Shown one piece after another: positions 1-8,650 of a DNA stretch of 64,000 bases (its first letter is position 1; every line of letters begins with the position of its first letter). Below the pieces are notes generated by a model. That model had not been told where the DNA came from. It made no database searches and worked only from the letters and a program-made list of their open reading frames with translations. The position numbers were made by a program, and so were the translations under genes. This DNA is from Bacillus massiliigorillae (lineage in GTDB: Bacteria > Bacillota > Bacilli > Bacillales > DSM-1321), in contig NZ_HG428747.1 of the NCBI RefSeq assembly GCF_000380245.2, positions 40,054-104,053 of the forward strand, read 5' to 3'.

Positions 1-19
1 CAATCGCTTTCTTTTACTA

Positions 20-1030
20 TTATTTAATCTCTTCGAATCGCACTTCGAAATCTTCCCCTAAACGCGTTTGAATGAAATTCAACACATGCTTTTTCGCTGG
101 TGCTGCATGAATGGCCCCTTTTACTGAAGCTGTTAAAGCACCACTCGCATTCGCAAACGTTAGGATGTCATCATGCTTATCTGCTAAAATTTGCTCAACG
201 TTCGCTAACTGTACTTTATGAGCGGTTAGCATATATAGCAAGCCACCAATAAAGGCATCGCCGGCACCCGTTGTGTCCGAAACCGTTACTTTAAAACCAG
301 AAGATACAAAGCTTTGATTCTTTAAATGCAACTCGGCACCATCTGCACCTTTCGTATACACAACTGCTTTTACATCACCAACAAATAGTGATTGAAGAGC
401 TTCTTTTTCATCTGCAATGCCTGTGATAAATTCTAATTCTTCATCCGATACTTTTACGATATGTGATAGTGGTAAAAATTCTTGCACCGTTGCTTTACAT
501 TCATCATGATCGTCCCAAAGCGATAAACGAATATTTGGGTCAAAGCTAACAATACCGCCCTTTTCCTTCACGCTTTGAATTGCTTTCTTATGTGCGTATT
601 TCATTGGGCATTCCACTAAATCAACTGAGCAGAAATGAAGTATATCTTCTCCACTGAACCAATCTGCTTGTACTTCATCTTCCGTTAATAGCATATCTGC
701 AGATGGATTTCGGTAGAAAGAGAAGTCACGCTCCCCATCTTCCTTAACAGATACAAATGCCAGAGCTGTATTTGCTTCTTTCGTACGCAACACTTTATCT
801 ACTTCTACACCATTTTCTTTCAAAATATCAGCTAAGAAATCACCAAATGCATCTTCACCAAGTTTGGTTATCATTGAAGCTTGCCCCCCATATTTGGCTA
901 CTGCTATCGCTACATTTGCTGGTGCGCCGCCTGGTAATTTTTCAAATGTATCTACTTCCTTTAACGCTTTTCCTTTTTGCTCTGGAATAAAATCGATTAA
1001 TGCTTCACCAATACTAAATACTTTTCCCAT
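20..1030 (-). CDS. scrK: Fructokinase, PfkB-family carbohydrate kinase
   Basis: It probably phosphorylates the fructose released from sucrose-6-phosphate, using ATP in the cytoplasm. Seen: an N-terminal GEALIDFIP segment, the ribokinase-family LPGGAPANVA motif near residues 33-42, and the C-terminal DTTGAGDAFIGG motif, whose aspartate is the catalytic base of PfkB kinases. At 336 aa it is slightly longer than the usual 310-320 because of a C-terminal tail. The ATG follows GAAAGAGG. It is the last gene of a three-gene minus-strand operon after the sucrose hydrolase, about 70 bp downstream. The fructose specificity is inferred from context, and another sugar is possible. Confidence 0.88.
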   Translation of the reverse strand: MGKVFSIGEALIDFIPEQKGKALKEVDTFEKLPGGAPANVAIAVAKYGGQASMITKLGEDAFGDFLADILKENGVEVDKVLRTKEANTALAFVSVKEDGERDFSFYRNPSADMLLTEDEVQADWFSGEDILHFCSVDLVECPMKYAHKKAIQSVKEKGGIVSFDPNIRLSLWDDHDECKATVQEFLPLSHIVKVSDEELEFITGIADEKEALQSLFVGDVKAVVYTKGADGAELHLKNQSFVSSGFKVTVSDTTGAGDAFIGGLLYMLTAHKVQLANVEQILADKHDDILTFANASGALTASVKGAIHAAPAKKHVLNFIQTRLGEDFEVRFEEIK

Positions 1031-1103
1031 AACTAAACCTCTTTCTTACCTATACGGCAAAAAGCCAGCACTTTTTGACAGTACTTGGCTTTTGATATTC
1101 CGG

Positions 1104-2609
1104 TTATTTATTTTCTTTCCAAATATCTTTTAACTTCCAAGCTTGTACAGATTCCACTGCTACTTTTCCATTCTTCGCATAGAATTGTACTTGTAAGCTT
1201 TCAGGATTTGGATAAATTCTACTTGTCATATTTACATCTCCATCATTTGCAAACACTTCTACTGAAGAACGGTCGCAGTATACATGTACAATTAGTGAAT
1301 CACCTTGGACATCCATCTTTGTTTTGCGAATGCCTGCTACACCCTTACCTGAATGCTCACGATCAAGGAATAGCTTAGAAGATGCCACATCATAACCAAT
1401 AATAGTTTCTTCTTTACCATCTTCACTACATCTTACTTTTATACCGAATTCTTCAGCTGTTACATCTTTTAACGAGAAAACTGCTTTAATTTCTACTAAA
1501 TCTTCATGAATATTTGTTTGAATGCATTCATTATTGATTTCCGTTAGAGGTATAACTAATTCCTCATCACGTAGTAACTCAAGTTCTGCTACTGGCTTCA
1601 TGATGATTTTTCCTTCTTTTGAAAGAGATAATTCACGTGGTAACGTTAGTGCGCCACACCATCCAGCTTCTTTCGTTGGCATATTTGATTCCCACATATC
1701 CATCCAGCCAATACCGATGCGTCTACCTTTATCATCGTGTAATGTTTGAACAGCATAGTAATCGTGACCATGATCTAATTCTACGAAATCGCCATATGTT
1801 AGTTTTCCAGTGCTCTCATTATAGTCACCCAATAAGTAACCTGTTTGGTATAGATTTTGATATTTATCACCATCTGCTTTCATTCCTTGAGGCGAGAATA
1901 ATAAAGCATGCTTACCATCAAGCTCAATGAAATCTGGACATTCCCACATATAGCCTAAATCACTTTCATTTTTAGCAATGACACCTTCATAATGCCAGTT
2001 CTTTAAATCTTTTGAGCTATAGTGAATTGCACGACCGATATCATCTTTTGTACGGTTTCCAAGAACCATATGAAAATCATCGTTTTGCTTCCAAACTTTC
2101 GGATCACGTAAGTGACCTGTACTATCACTTGGAACCTCTTTAATAACTGGGTTTCCTTCAAACTTCGTAAATGTAATACCATCTTTACTTGAAGCGATAC
2201 ATTGCGTTTGAATCGCGATATCCTTTGGACGGTCAACCCATACATGACCCGTATAAACTAAGTATAATGTGTCACCATCAACTATGGCACTACCTGAGAA
2301 ACAACCATCACGGTCATATTCTTCATCTGGAGCTAAAGCAATCGGCAAATGCTCCCAATGCACTAAGTCTTTACTTTTCGCATGTCCCCAATGCATCGGC
2401 CCCCAATGCTCATCGTAAGGATGATGCTGATAGAATACATGATACTCTCCTTTGAAGTACACTAAGCCATTTGGGTCGTTAATCCAGTTAGCTGGCGCTG
2501 CAATATGAAAACCTAAACGATGATCTTGTTTCACATTCTTTGTCGCTTTTTGCAAGGCTTCGTTTGCTTGTTCCAATACTGTTTTTTTATCTAAAGTTTG
2601 TGTAGTCAT
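1104..2609 (-). CDS. scrB: Sucrose-6-phosphate hydrolase, GH32 family
   Basis: It hydrolyses sucrose or sucrose-6-phosphate to a glucose moiety and fructose. GH32 landmarks are visible: WINDPNG near residue 42 with the nucleophile Asp, LRDPKVW with the RDP transition-state Asp, and MWECPDF with the acid/base Glu. The five-bladed propeller region is followed by the usual C-terminal beta-sandwich containing SVEVFANDG. Its length of 501 aa is normal. It is encoded between the permease (30 bp upstream) and the fructokinase. Because the transporter is a proton symporter rather than a PTS protein, the natural substrate may be unphosphorylated sucrose. Confidence 0.9.
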   Translation of the reverse strand: MTTQTLDKKTVLEQANEALQKATKNVKQDHRLGFHIAAPANWINDPNGLVYFKGEYHVFYQHHPYDEHWGPMHWGHAKSKDLVHWEHLPIALAPDEEYDRDGCFSGSAIVDGDTLYLVYTGHVWVDRPKDIAIQTQCIASSKDGITFTKFEGNPVIKEVPSDSTGHLRDPKVWKQNDDFHMVLGNRTKDDIGRAIHYSSKDLKNWHYEGVIAKNESDLGYMWECPDFIELDGKHALLFSPQGMKADGDKYQNLYQTGYLLGDYNESTGKLTYGDFVELDHGHDYYAVQTLHDDKGRRIGIGWMDMWESNMPTKEAGWCGALTLPRELSLSKEGKIIMKPVAELELLRDEELVIPLTEINNECIQTNIHEDLVEIKAVFSLKDVTAEEFGIKVRCSEDGKEETIIGYDVASSKLFLDREHSGKGVAGIRKTKMDVQGDSLIVHVYCDRSSVEVFANDGDVNMTSRIYPNPESLQVQFYAKNGKVAVESVQAWKLKDIWKENK

Positions 2610-2639
2610 GAATGAAACAATCCTTTCTCCCTTTAACTA

Positions 2640-3878
2640 TTAAGCTGTTTGTTGTAATTTTGCTGTTGCTTCAGATTTCTTATCATTAATCAATGTAAAG
2701 TAAGAAATAATGTTAAATGTCAGTACAATTCCACCAATAATAAAGTACACTTTCGAGAATCCAATCGAGTCATACAGCTTACCGAATACCGGTGAGAAGA
2801 ATGCTGCTGCAATTGCATTCGAGAATTGAAATCCTACTAAATACAATGTAGAAGATAAGCGATTATCAAAGTTTTGTGCTAGGTACTTAAATACCGCAAT
2901 TAGCATGATTGGTAATTCTAAAGCGTGTAGTAATTTCATACATGAAATACCGATTGGCTCAAATGCTAAGCCTGAACCAATAATACGAACTGACATGACA
3001 AAACCAGCAAAAATAAGGGCTCTCTTTGCTCCAATTTTATTTACAATAAACGGAGCAGCAAACATCATTCCAGCTTCCAAAAATACTTGGAATGAATTTA
3101 AGTAACCATAAATTTGGTTCCCTGATGCTACACTGTCAAAAAGTGAAGAATAATAAATCGGGAATTGCTGATCGTACACAGAGTAGAAGCATACAACCCC
3201 TAATACATACACAACGAAGAACCAGAACTTCTTAAGTTTTAATAAACCAAAAACATCTTTCATTTTAATAGGTTCTTGTTGCTCTCCTTCTGAAGCTGAG
3301 GAAGTTAAATCTATTTTCATTAATAAGAGAATAATAACTAAACAGATAGCAGAACCAGAGGCAATCCAGAAATTAATATTAGGATTAATATTGAAAAGCT
3401 GTCCTGCAAAGAATGTCGCCGCTGCCCAACCTAGTGAACCCCACATTCTTGATTTTCCATATTCAAAGTCGCATTTACGACCAATTTTTTCGATATATGA
3501 TTCAACTGCTCCACAACCAGCTTGAAAAGCAGCTCCTAAATATACACCACCAACGATTGCACCAAGTAATACATTATATTTCAATAATGGGCCATACACG
3601 TAAATGAAAAATGGACCAGATAAAACCAGTAAACCAGCAATAAACCATAATATATGTTTCTTCAATCCAATTTTATCGGAAATTACACCATAAAGTGGCT
3701 GCATGATTAAAGCGAAAATAGCATTTGCCGAGAAGATAATACCGGTACTAGCACCACTTAATTGAATATCCTGACCTAACCAAATAGAGAATAATGCCAT
3801 ACATGAAGACCATGTAAAGAAATAAAAAAAGAAAAATGCACTTAATAACCAATAATTTTTCTTTGCACCTAATGCCAT
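2640..3878 (-). CDS. Oligosaccharide:H+ symporter, LacY/CscB-type MFS
   Basis: A 412-aa integral membrane protein with about 12 hydrophobic segments. The N-terminus (KNYWLLSAFFFFYFFTWSS) and the loop GVISDKIGLKK between helices 2 and 3 are typical of the oligosaccharide:H+ symporter branch that holds lactose permease LacY and sucrose permease CscB. It is the first gene of the operon with the sucrose hydrolase and fructokinase, so sucrose is the likely substrate (inference). The ATG follows GAAGGG. A strong promoter with catabolite and LacI-type sites lies 70-100 bp upstream. Confidence 0.85.
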   Translation of the reverse strand: MALGAKKNYWLLSAFFFFYFFTWSSCMALFSIWLGQDIQLSGASTGIIFSANAIFALIMQPLYGVISDKIGLKKHILWFIAGLLVLSGPFFIYVYGPLLKYNVLLGAIVGGVYLGAAFQAGCGAVESYIEKIGRKCDFEYGKSRMWGSLGWAAATFFAGQLFNINPNINFWIASGSAICLVIILLLMKIDLTSSASEGEQQEPIKMKDVFGLLKLKKFWFFVVYVLGVVCFYSVYDQQFPIYYSSLFDSVASGNQIYGYLNSFQVFLEAGMMFAAPFIVNKIGAKRALIFAGFVMSVRIIGSGLAFEPIGISCMKLLHALELPIMLIAVFKYLAQNFDNRLSSTLYLVGFQFSNAIAAAFFSPVFGKLYDSIGFSKVYFIIGGIVLTFNIISYFTLINDKKSEATAKLQQTA

Positions 3879-3920
3879 AACGAATCCCTTCTTCCTGAAA
3901 ATTAAACCGTTTTCATTTTA

Positions 3921-3946
3921 GTTAATCGTTTACGTAATCGTTTAAC
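3921..3946. promoter_or_regulatory. Tandem LacI-type operator sites
   Basis: The 10-mer TAATCGTTTA occurs twice (3923-3932 and 3935-3944) with a 12-bp period, just downstream of the -10 of the sucrose promoter. Each copy is a near-palindrome centred on CG, the usual form of LacI-family half-site pairs. A related TGAAAACGGTTTA lies at 3903-3915. The LacI-family gene at 6794-7807 is a candidate for the cognate repressor. Confidence 0.6.
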
Positions 3947-3949
3947 TAG

Positions 3950-3978
3950 ATTATAAAAGCGTTTTCAAAAAGAGTCAA
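3950..3978 (-). promoter_or_regulatory. Promoter of the sucrose operon with cre-like site
   Basis: On the minus strand a -35 TTGACT (3973-3978) and a perfect -10 TATAAT (3950-3955) are separated by exactly 17 bp. The spacer and -10 carry TGAAAACGCTTTTA (3954-3967), which fits the CcpA cre consensus with one mismatch, so carbon catabolite repression is expected. Confidence 0.8.
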
Positions 3979-4147
3979 CAGTAAAATTATATTAAAAAAT
4001 CATTTTCGGCATTAGCCTAACATACTAGCCTTTCTCTTTTACTAATGAGGATTTCTCTGATAGAGTTTATATTTATTAAATACACCTCGTATTTTAATAA
4101 TTATTTAATGTTCCTCAATTAAGCTAGATCTAGAAAGGGGATATACA

Positions 4148-4747
4148 ATGAGTGGTTTAATTCATTCTTTTTTACTTGTATTGATGAAACTAGGATATCT
4201 CGGGATTACTTTTGCATTAATGATTGAAGTGATTCCAAGCGAAATCGTACTTTCTTATGCTGGATATCTAGTTTCAATTGGAGAAATTAGTTTTTTAGGA
4301 GCTGTAGTAGCCGGTACAATCGGAGGGGTAATTGCACAATTACTCATATATTGGATCGGAAAATATGGCGGAAGACCATTCTTAAAAAAATTCGGGAAAT
4401 ACTTCTTTATACGCGAAAAGCAAATTGATTTAGCAGAAAAATGGTTTCAGAAATACGGGATAGGAGTTATTTTTACAGCTCGTTTCATTCCGATTGTTAG
4501 ACATGCTATTTCAATTCCTGCTGGTATTTCAAAAATGCCCATAAAAAAATTCACACTCTATACGACGCTTGCCATTATTCCCTGGTCTATACTTTTCGTT
4601 TATCTTGGAGAAAGATTATCATCAAACTGGGGGCAAATTAATGAATTTGCAAAGCCATATGTACAACCTGTAATAATTATTGCTCTCATAAGCATCATTG
4701 CTTATATAGTAATAACATTAAAAAGAAGAAAACAAGAATCTATATGA
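4148..4747 (+). CDS. DedA-family membrane protein
   Basis: A 199-aa protein of the DedA/VTT family, whose members are membrane proteins linked to phospholipid (undecaprenyl phosphate or phosphatidylethanolamine) translocation and membrane homeostasis. Seen: several hydrophobic helices, the N-terminal acidic motif EVIPSEIVLSYAGYL, a glycine-rich GGVIAQLLIYWIGKYGGRPF segment, and FTARFIPIVRHAISIPAGIS, which contains the family R-x-x-P-x-x-R signature. The ATG follows AGAAAGGGG. It is transcribed alone, between the divergent sucrose operon and a convergent LysR gene. The precise substrate cannot be read from the sequence. Confidence 0.85.
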   Translation: MSGLIHSFLLVLMKLGYLGITFALMIEVIPSEIVLSYAGYLVSIGEISFLGAVVAGTIGGVIAQLLIYWIGKYGGRPFLKKFGKYFFIREKQIDLAEKWFQKYGIGVIFTARFIPIVRHAISIPAGISKMPIKKFTLYTTLAIIPWSILFVYLGERLSSNWGQINEFAKPYVQPVIIIALISIIAYIVITLKRRKQESI

Positions 4748-4772
4748 TTGTTTTTCCTATAGTTGGGCGATT

Positions 4773-4804
4773 ACTACTATCTCATTTAGTAGTTTTTCTT
4801 TTTT
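4773..4804 (+). terminator. Weak terminator after dedA
   Basis: CTACTA (4774-4779) pairs with TAGTAG (4787-4792), followed by a T-rich run. The stem is short. Confidence 0.45.
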
Positions 4805-4820
4805 CTCGTACGAACTTTCA

Positions 4821-4850
4821 CCTCAACAGATGTTGTTCTTCCTGTTGAGG
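4821..4850. repeat. 9-bp inverted repeat between dedA and lysR
   Basis: CCTCAACAG (4821-4829) and CTGTTGAGG (4842-4850) are exact inverted repeats with a 12-bp loop, between the 3' ends of two convergent genes. No T-run follows on either strand, so it is not a classic terminator. Confidence 0.5.
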
Positions 4851-4916
4851 TAGATAGAAATGCTACGATGAGCTATTAATATGAGCCATTCATAGTACAC
4901 TCTCAAACTAAATTCT

Positions 4917-5795
4917 TTATTCTTTCACAAAAGCCTTGTTTAACTCTACAACGAATTGTTTTACCTCAGATGTTTCAACTTTCATGATGATATACGTAAA
5001 AGAAACAGGGAGTGTAATTTGATAATCTTTGATTTCAACCAATGCCTCATTATTCAATTCTTCCTGAACCATTGACAAAGGCAAATACGAAACGCCTAAC
5101 CCCTGCTCAATAAACCGTTTTGTGATTTCCATCTGTGTAACAGGTAATGTGCGAACATAAGGATACATTCTTTTAAGTTCTGATAATAGCTCATCCCAAT
5201 ATGCTGGATGATTATTCGTTAATAATCGATATTGCTTGAGCATCTCTTCTTCATTATATTGGCCATTTCCTATTAAATTTGGGGCGACCATAATAACAGG
5301 ATCACGATGTATTGTTTTACAACTTACATCAGTTTGAATAGGCTGCATCCTTGTCAGTCCAATATCAGCTCTACCTAAACTTACTTCTTCCCCAATTTTA
5401 TATGAGCTGACTACATTAATAATTACTTCTATATCCGAATGTTTATCTATAAAATTCCGAAGAAATGAAGGGAGAACAGAAGCAGCAATTTGTGGAGCCA
5501 CAGCAATTGTTAATTTACGATTATACCCTTGTTTCCACCCCTCAAATTCCTCCATTTCTTGCTCGTATTTATTCATAATTTGAACTGCAGATGCTAAGAA
5601 CTTATAGCCAGCAGGAGTCAGCGAAATATTTTTTCCTACTCGATTAAATAATTCGATATGTAATTCATGTTCCAATCGTTGAATATGCTTCGTTACAGCA
5701 GGCTGTGTTAAATATAATTCTTCTGAGGCTTTTCGAAAATTTTCATATTTCGTAGCAACAATAAACGTTTTCAACCATTTCATATCCATTAACAT
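4917..5795 (-). CDS. LysR-family transcriptional regulator
   Basis: A 292-aa LysR-type regulator. The N-terminal winged helix-turn-helix reads MKWLKTFIVATKYENFRKAS then LTQPAVTKHIQRLE, followed by a co-inducer-binding domain (VAPQIAASVLPSFL onward, with LGRADIGLTR). An in-frame ATG lies 42 bp further upstream, but the ATG at 5793-5795 has GGGAAAGG five bases before it and gives the normal LysR N-terminus, so I chose it. The methyltransferase gene at 5918 is divergent, which is the usual arrangement of a LysR gene and its target. The effector is unknown. Confidence 0.85.
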   Translation of the reverse strand: MLMDMKWLKTFIVATKYENFRKASEELYLTQPAVTKHIQRLEHELHIELFNRVGKNISLTPAGYKFLASAVQIMNKYEQEMEEFEGWKQGYNRKLTIAVAPQIAASVLPSFLRNFIDKHSDIEVIINVVSSYKIGEEVSLGRADIGLTRMQPIQTDVSCKTIHRDPVIMVAPNLIGNGQYNEEEMLKQYRLLTNNHPAYWDELLSELKRMYPYVRTLPVTQMEITKRFIEQGLGVSYLPLSMVQEELNNEALVEIKDYQITLPVSFTYIIMKVETSEVKQFVVELNKAFVKE

Positions 5796-5917
5796 GACAA
5801 CCTTTCCCATTAATAACAAATCGTTATTAAAACCCATGCTTTTTATTATTTTCCATTATATACTAAACACATTATAATTTTCCTAACGAACATTTTTAAA
5901 AAAAGGGGGATTTTTAT

Positions 5918-6601
5918 ATGACAACGAAACAACATGTAAAAGAACAATTTAACGAAAATGCGCCACACTATGATAATCAACGAAAAAGATTAATACCCTG
6001 CTTTCATGATTTCTACTCCATTCCTATTTCCATTATTGAAACAAAAAATAATGCGCCTACCGTTTTAGAAATTGGTGCAGGTACAGGTCTTTTTGCTTCT
6101 TTCTTAAAAGAGAAGTATCCACAAGCACATATCACCGCTATTGACTTATCAGAAAAGATGCTAGATGTCGCCAAAGAACGATTTCAAAATGATAAGGACA
6201 TAGACTATATTAACGCTGACTATACTACTCATAATTTCAAAGGTACGTTCGATATCGTTATCTCTTCTCTTTCCATCCACCATTTAACGGATGAAGAAAA
6301 ACAAAAATTATATAACAAAATATATGACTTACTTAATCCAAATGGTATTTTTATTAACGCTGATCAAGTACTTGGACAAACAGCTTATATTGAAACACTT
6401 TACACAAATGATTGGAAAGCAAAAATTGAAGCAAGCGGTTTAACACAACAAGAACTAACAGCTGCATTTGAACGAACGAAGCTTGATAAAATGGCTACTC
6501 TTGCTGATCAACTAAATTGGTTAACAGAAAGTGGATTTCAAGATGTTGATTGTATATATAAATATTTTAACTTTGTCGTATTGTTTGGACGAAAAATATA
6601 A
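5918..6601 (+). CDS. Class I SAM-dependent methyltransferase
   Basis: A 227-aa cytosolic methyltransferase. The SAM-binding glycine motif VLEIGAGTGLFA is at about residues 52-63, the acidic residue of motif II is in ITAIDLSEKML, and motif IV is FDIVISSLSIHHL. The N-terminal VKEQFNENAPHYDNQRK is typical of the Methyltransf_25/UbiE-like group. It has a strong AAAGGGGG site before the ATG and its own terminator. It is divergent from the LysR gene, which may control it. The substrate cannot be inferred. Confidence 0.85.
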   Translation: MTTKQHVKEQFNENAPHYDNQRKRLIPCFHDFYSIPISIIETKNNAPTVLEIGAGTGLFASFLKEKYPQAHITAIDLSEKMLDVAKERFQNDKDIDYINADYTTHNFKGTFDIVISSLSIHHLTDEEKQKLYNKIYDLLNPNGIFINADQVLGQTAYIETLYTNDWKAKIEASGLTQQELTAAFERTKLDKMATLADQLNWLTESGFQDVDCIYKYFNFVVLFGRKI

Positions 6602-6639
6602 AAGAAACCCAGCGATTTGTTTCAATCGCTGGGTTTCTT
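6602..6639. terminator. Strong bidirectional hairpin
   Basis: A 16-bp perfect stem (6602-6617 with 6624-6639) with a 6-base loop begins just after the methyltransferase stop codon. A short pyrimidine-rich stretch follows. Confidence 0.8.
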
Positions 6640-6793
6640 CTCTCTATTTTCGACTAATTGATTTACGCGCCTGTTCTAATAAAAGTAAACAAATTGCAAA
6701 GAAAAAGCAGTAGTAGTGGGAATAGAAATATTCGTCATCCAATCATCTATCATTTATACAATACAAATAACTCCAAGGAAGACACTCTACCTT

Positions 6794-7807
6794 TTAACAA
6801 GATTTTCTGACTATTAATGACGTATCCAGTAAATATTCCCCTGATGGCGCATCATTATTGGCAATACGTTCAAGAAGAACTTCAGCAGCTTTCTGCCCTA
6901 TCTCAAACGCTGGCTGACGCACACATGATAAAGGTGGATTTATAATCTTAGTCCATTCATAATCATCAAAGCCAATAATAGCTAGTTCATCCGGGATATT
7001 TATATGACATTCCTGAAAGTATGAAATGGCACCCATTGTTAAAATATTATTTGCTATAAAAACAGCTGATACATCTTTTTGTTCAACTAACTCTTTTGTT
7101 AATGAATATCCATGCTCTACTGAAACACAATCTTCTTTCACATAGTTTTTATCATAAATAATCCCATGCTTTAAAAGCGCTTTCTGATATCCCTCTAAGC
7201 GAGCCCGATCCGTTGTTAATCCACCGTTTCCATTAATAAATCCAATTTTCTTGTGACCTTGTTTAATCAAATATTCCGTCGCTTCAAAAGCACCCTGACA
7301 GTTATTTGCCAATACGCAGTCACCTTGATAGACTTTCGGTTTTCGATCAATAAATACGACTGGGTATTGCTCAGTAAGATTCCTGTAATCTTCACCAGAT
7401 GGTGCCAAGATTAGGCCATCGACTAATTGTGCATTAAACATTTGAATATGCTCTTTCTCTACTTCTATATCTTCATACGAATTACATAATATTAACTTGT
7501 AACCGTTCTTTGTTAATATTGATTCGATACCTTGTGCTATCGCCATGAAGAACAAGTTTGCCATATCCGCTGGATTCTTAACAGGAATAATTAAGCCAAC
7601 TAAATAAGATTGATGACTTCTCAGTGATCTAGCAATTGGATTAGGTGTATAATTCAATTCCTTCATGGCTGCTTTCACTTTTTCACTTACCTCATCTGAA
7701 ACGTAGCGAGTTCCATTAATAACATGAGAAACAGTTGCAGTAGATACACCTGATTTCTCAGCTACGTCTTTAATTCTAGGTTTATTCCTATTACCTTTGG
7801 CTACCAT
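6794..7807 (-). CDS. LacI-family transcriptional repressor
   Basis: A 337-aa LacI/GalR-type repressor. The N-terminal HTH reads RIKDVAEKSGVSTATVSHVINGTRYVSDEV, followed by the hinge helix region (YTPNPIARSLRS) and a periplasmic-binding-like effector domain (LVGLIIPVKNPAD, DGLILAPSG, GFDDYEW near the C-terminus). The ATG follows AGAGGG. It is not adjacent to an obvious sugar operon. The closest candidate target is the sucrose operon 3 kb away, whose promoter carries two LacI-type sites. Its effector is unknown. Confidence 0.88.
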   Translation of the reverse strand: MVAKGNRNKPRIKDVAEKSGVSTATVSHVINGTRYVSDEVSEKVKAAMKELNYTPNPIARSLRSHQSYLVGLIIPVKNPADMANLFFMAIAQGIESILTKNGYKLILCNSYEDIEVEKEHIQMFNAQLVDGLILAPSGEDYRNLTEQYPVVFIDRKPKVYQGDCVLANNCQGAFEATEYLIKQGHKKIGFINGNGGLTTDRARLEGYQKALLKHGIIYDKNYVKEDCVSVEHGYSLTKELVEQKDVSAVFIANNILTMGAISYFQECHINIPDELAIIGFDDYEWTKIINPPLSCVRQPAFEIGQKAAEVLLERIANNDAPSGEYLLDTSLIVRKSC

Positions 7808-7922
7808 CTATACAAACCCTCTCTGAAATATCCATCATTATTTATAAACAATGCTACCTTTTAACCAAAATTATTTTTCAATAATTATAGCATAGCATTA
7901 TTTCATAGAAATTGGTCTAACC

Positions 7923-8447
7923 TTACTGATCATCCTTAGTCATCATATACACATCATGTAACATATCCATATTGTAATAATGTTTTACAATTTGTTTCAC
8001 TTTTTTCATTCCTACCCGCTTCGCTACAGCTTTTGATGCTTCATTATTATCTCTGATAATACTTGTTACATAATCATAATGAAGCTGATGAAAAGCGTAG
8101 TCCCGACAAGCTATCGCAGCCTCTGTCGCAAAACCTTGATGCCAATATTTCTTCTTAAGTAAATAACCGATTTCTAATTTATCTGTATCTTCGACAGGCT
8201 GCATTGTAAGCCCTGCTTGACCTATAAAGGACCCCGTTCGCTTATCAATAATCGCCCATAAGCCAAATCTATATTGGTTGTACCTTTTCAGCTGATTTGT
8301 GAGCCAATTTTGTACCTCTTCATCACTAAATGCATGTTCATACGCATACATTACTTCTTCATCTTGTAATATCTCACATAATTGATCGTAATCTTCAACT
8401 GTCATTTCTCTAAGATATATTCGGTCAGTCTCAAGTATTTTCTTCAT
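7923..8447 (-). CDS. GNAT N-acetyltransferase, RimJ-like
   Basis: A 174-aa acetyltransferase of the RimJ/RimL type, which transfers acetyl from acetyl-CoA to an amine, often a protein N-terminus. Seen: the opening TDRIYLREMTVEDYDQL, the acetyl-CoA-binding region IGYLLKKKYWHQGFATEA at about residues 92-109, and YVTSIIRDNNEASKAVAKRVGM, the usual C-terminal part of this subfamily. GAGGGAG precedes the ATG. It lies upstream of the lacI gene in the same direction, with a 115-bp gap. The substrate is unknown. Confidence 0.85.
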   Translation of the reverse strand: MKKILETDRIYLREMTVEDYDQLCEILQDEEVMYAYEHAFSDEEVQNWLTNQLKRYNQYRFGLWAIIDKRTGSFIGQAGLTMQPVEDTDKLEIGYLLKKKYWHQGFATEAAIACRDYAFHQLHYDYVTSIIRDNNEASKAVAKRVGMKKVKQIVKHYYNMDMLHDVYMMTKDDQ

Positions 8448-8584
8448 TTTTTCTCCCTCACTTTTCTACTTAATCTCATTATAAGACCATCCCCACCATC
8501 CTAAAACGTTTCTATACTTAATTCTTTAAACACCGGGTAATAATAGGCAATTACAATCAACATTTGAGACCTCACTATAAAAGT

Positions 8585-8613
8585 TTGTATTTTCTAAAAA
8601 TTAAGTTTATTCT
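8585..8613 (+). promoter_or_regulatory. Promoter of the glcD-gntR operon
   Basis: TTGTAT (8585-8590), a 17-bp spacer and TATTCT (8608-8613) lie immediately upstream of the GntR-type palindrome. Confidence 0.55.
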
Positions 8614-8615
8614 AG

Positions 8616-8632
8616 TATTGGTTGGACCAATA
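8616..8632. promoter_or_regulatory. GntR/FadR-type operator, perfect palindrome
   Basis: TATTGGTTGGACCAATA is a perfect 7-3-7 inverted repeat at the expected transcription start. It contains ATTGGT-N3-ACCAAT, the known operator form of PdhR/LldR-type GntR regulators. The gene at 10021-10743, co-transcribed from this promoter, encodes such a regulator, so autoregulation is likely. Confidence 0.75.
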
Positions 8633-8650
8633 TTTCATTGAGGTGAGAAA

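Noticed and set aside
757..990. Plus-strand open frame of 77 codons
   Set aside because: It lies inside the fructokinase gene on the other strand, has no ribosome binding site and codes for an implausible Leu-rich chain.
1619..1930. Plus-strand open frame of 103 codons
   Set aside because: It is antisense to the sucrose hydrolase gene, with no ribosome binding site and protein composition typical of a shadow frame.
4122..4131. CTAGATCTAG palindrome upstream of dedA
   Set aside because: A ten-base palindrome is expected by chance in a window of this size and no second copy or context supports a role.
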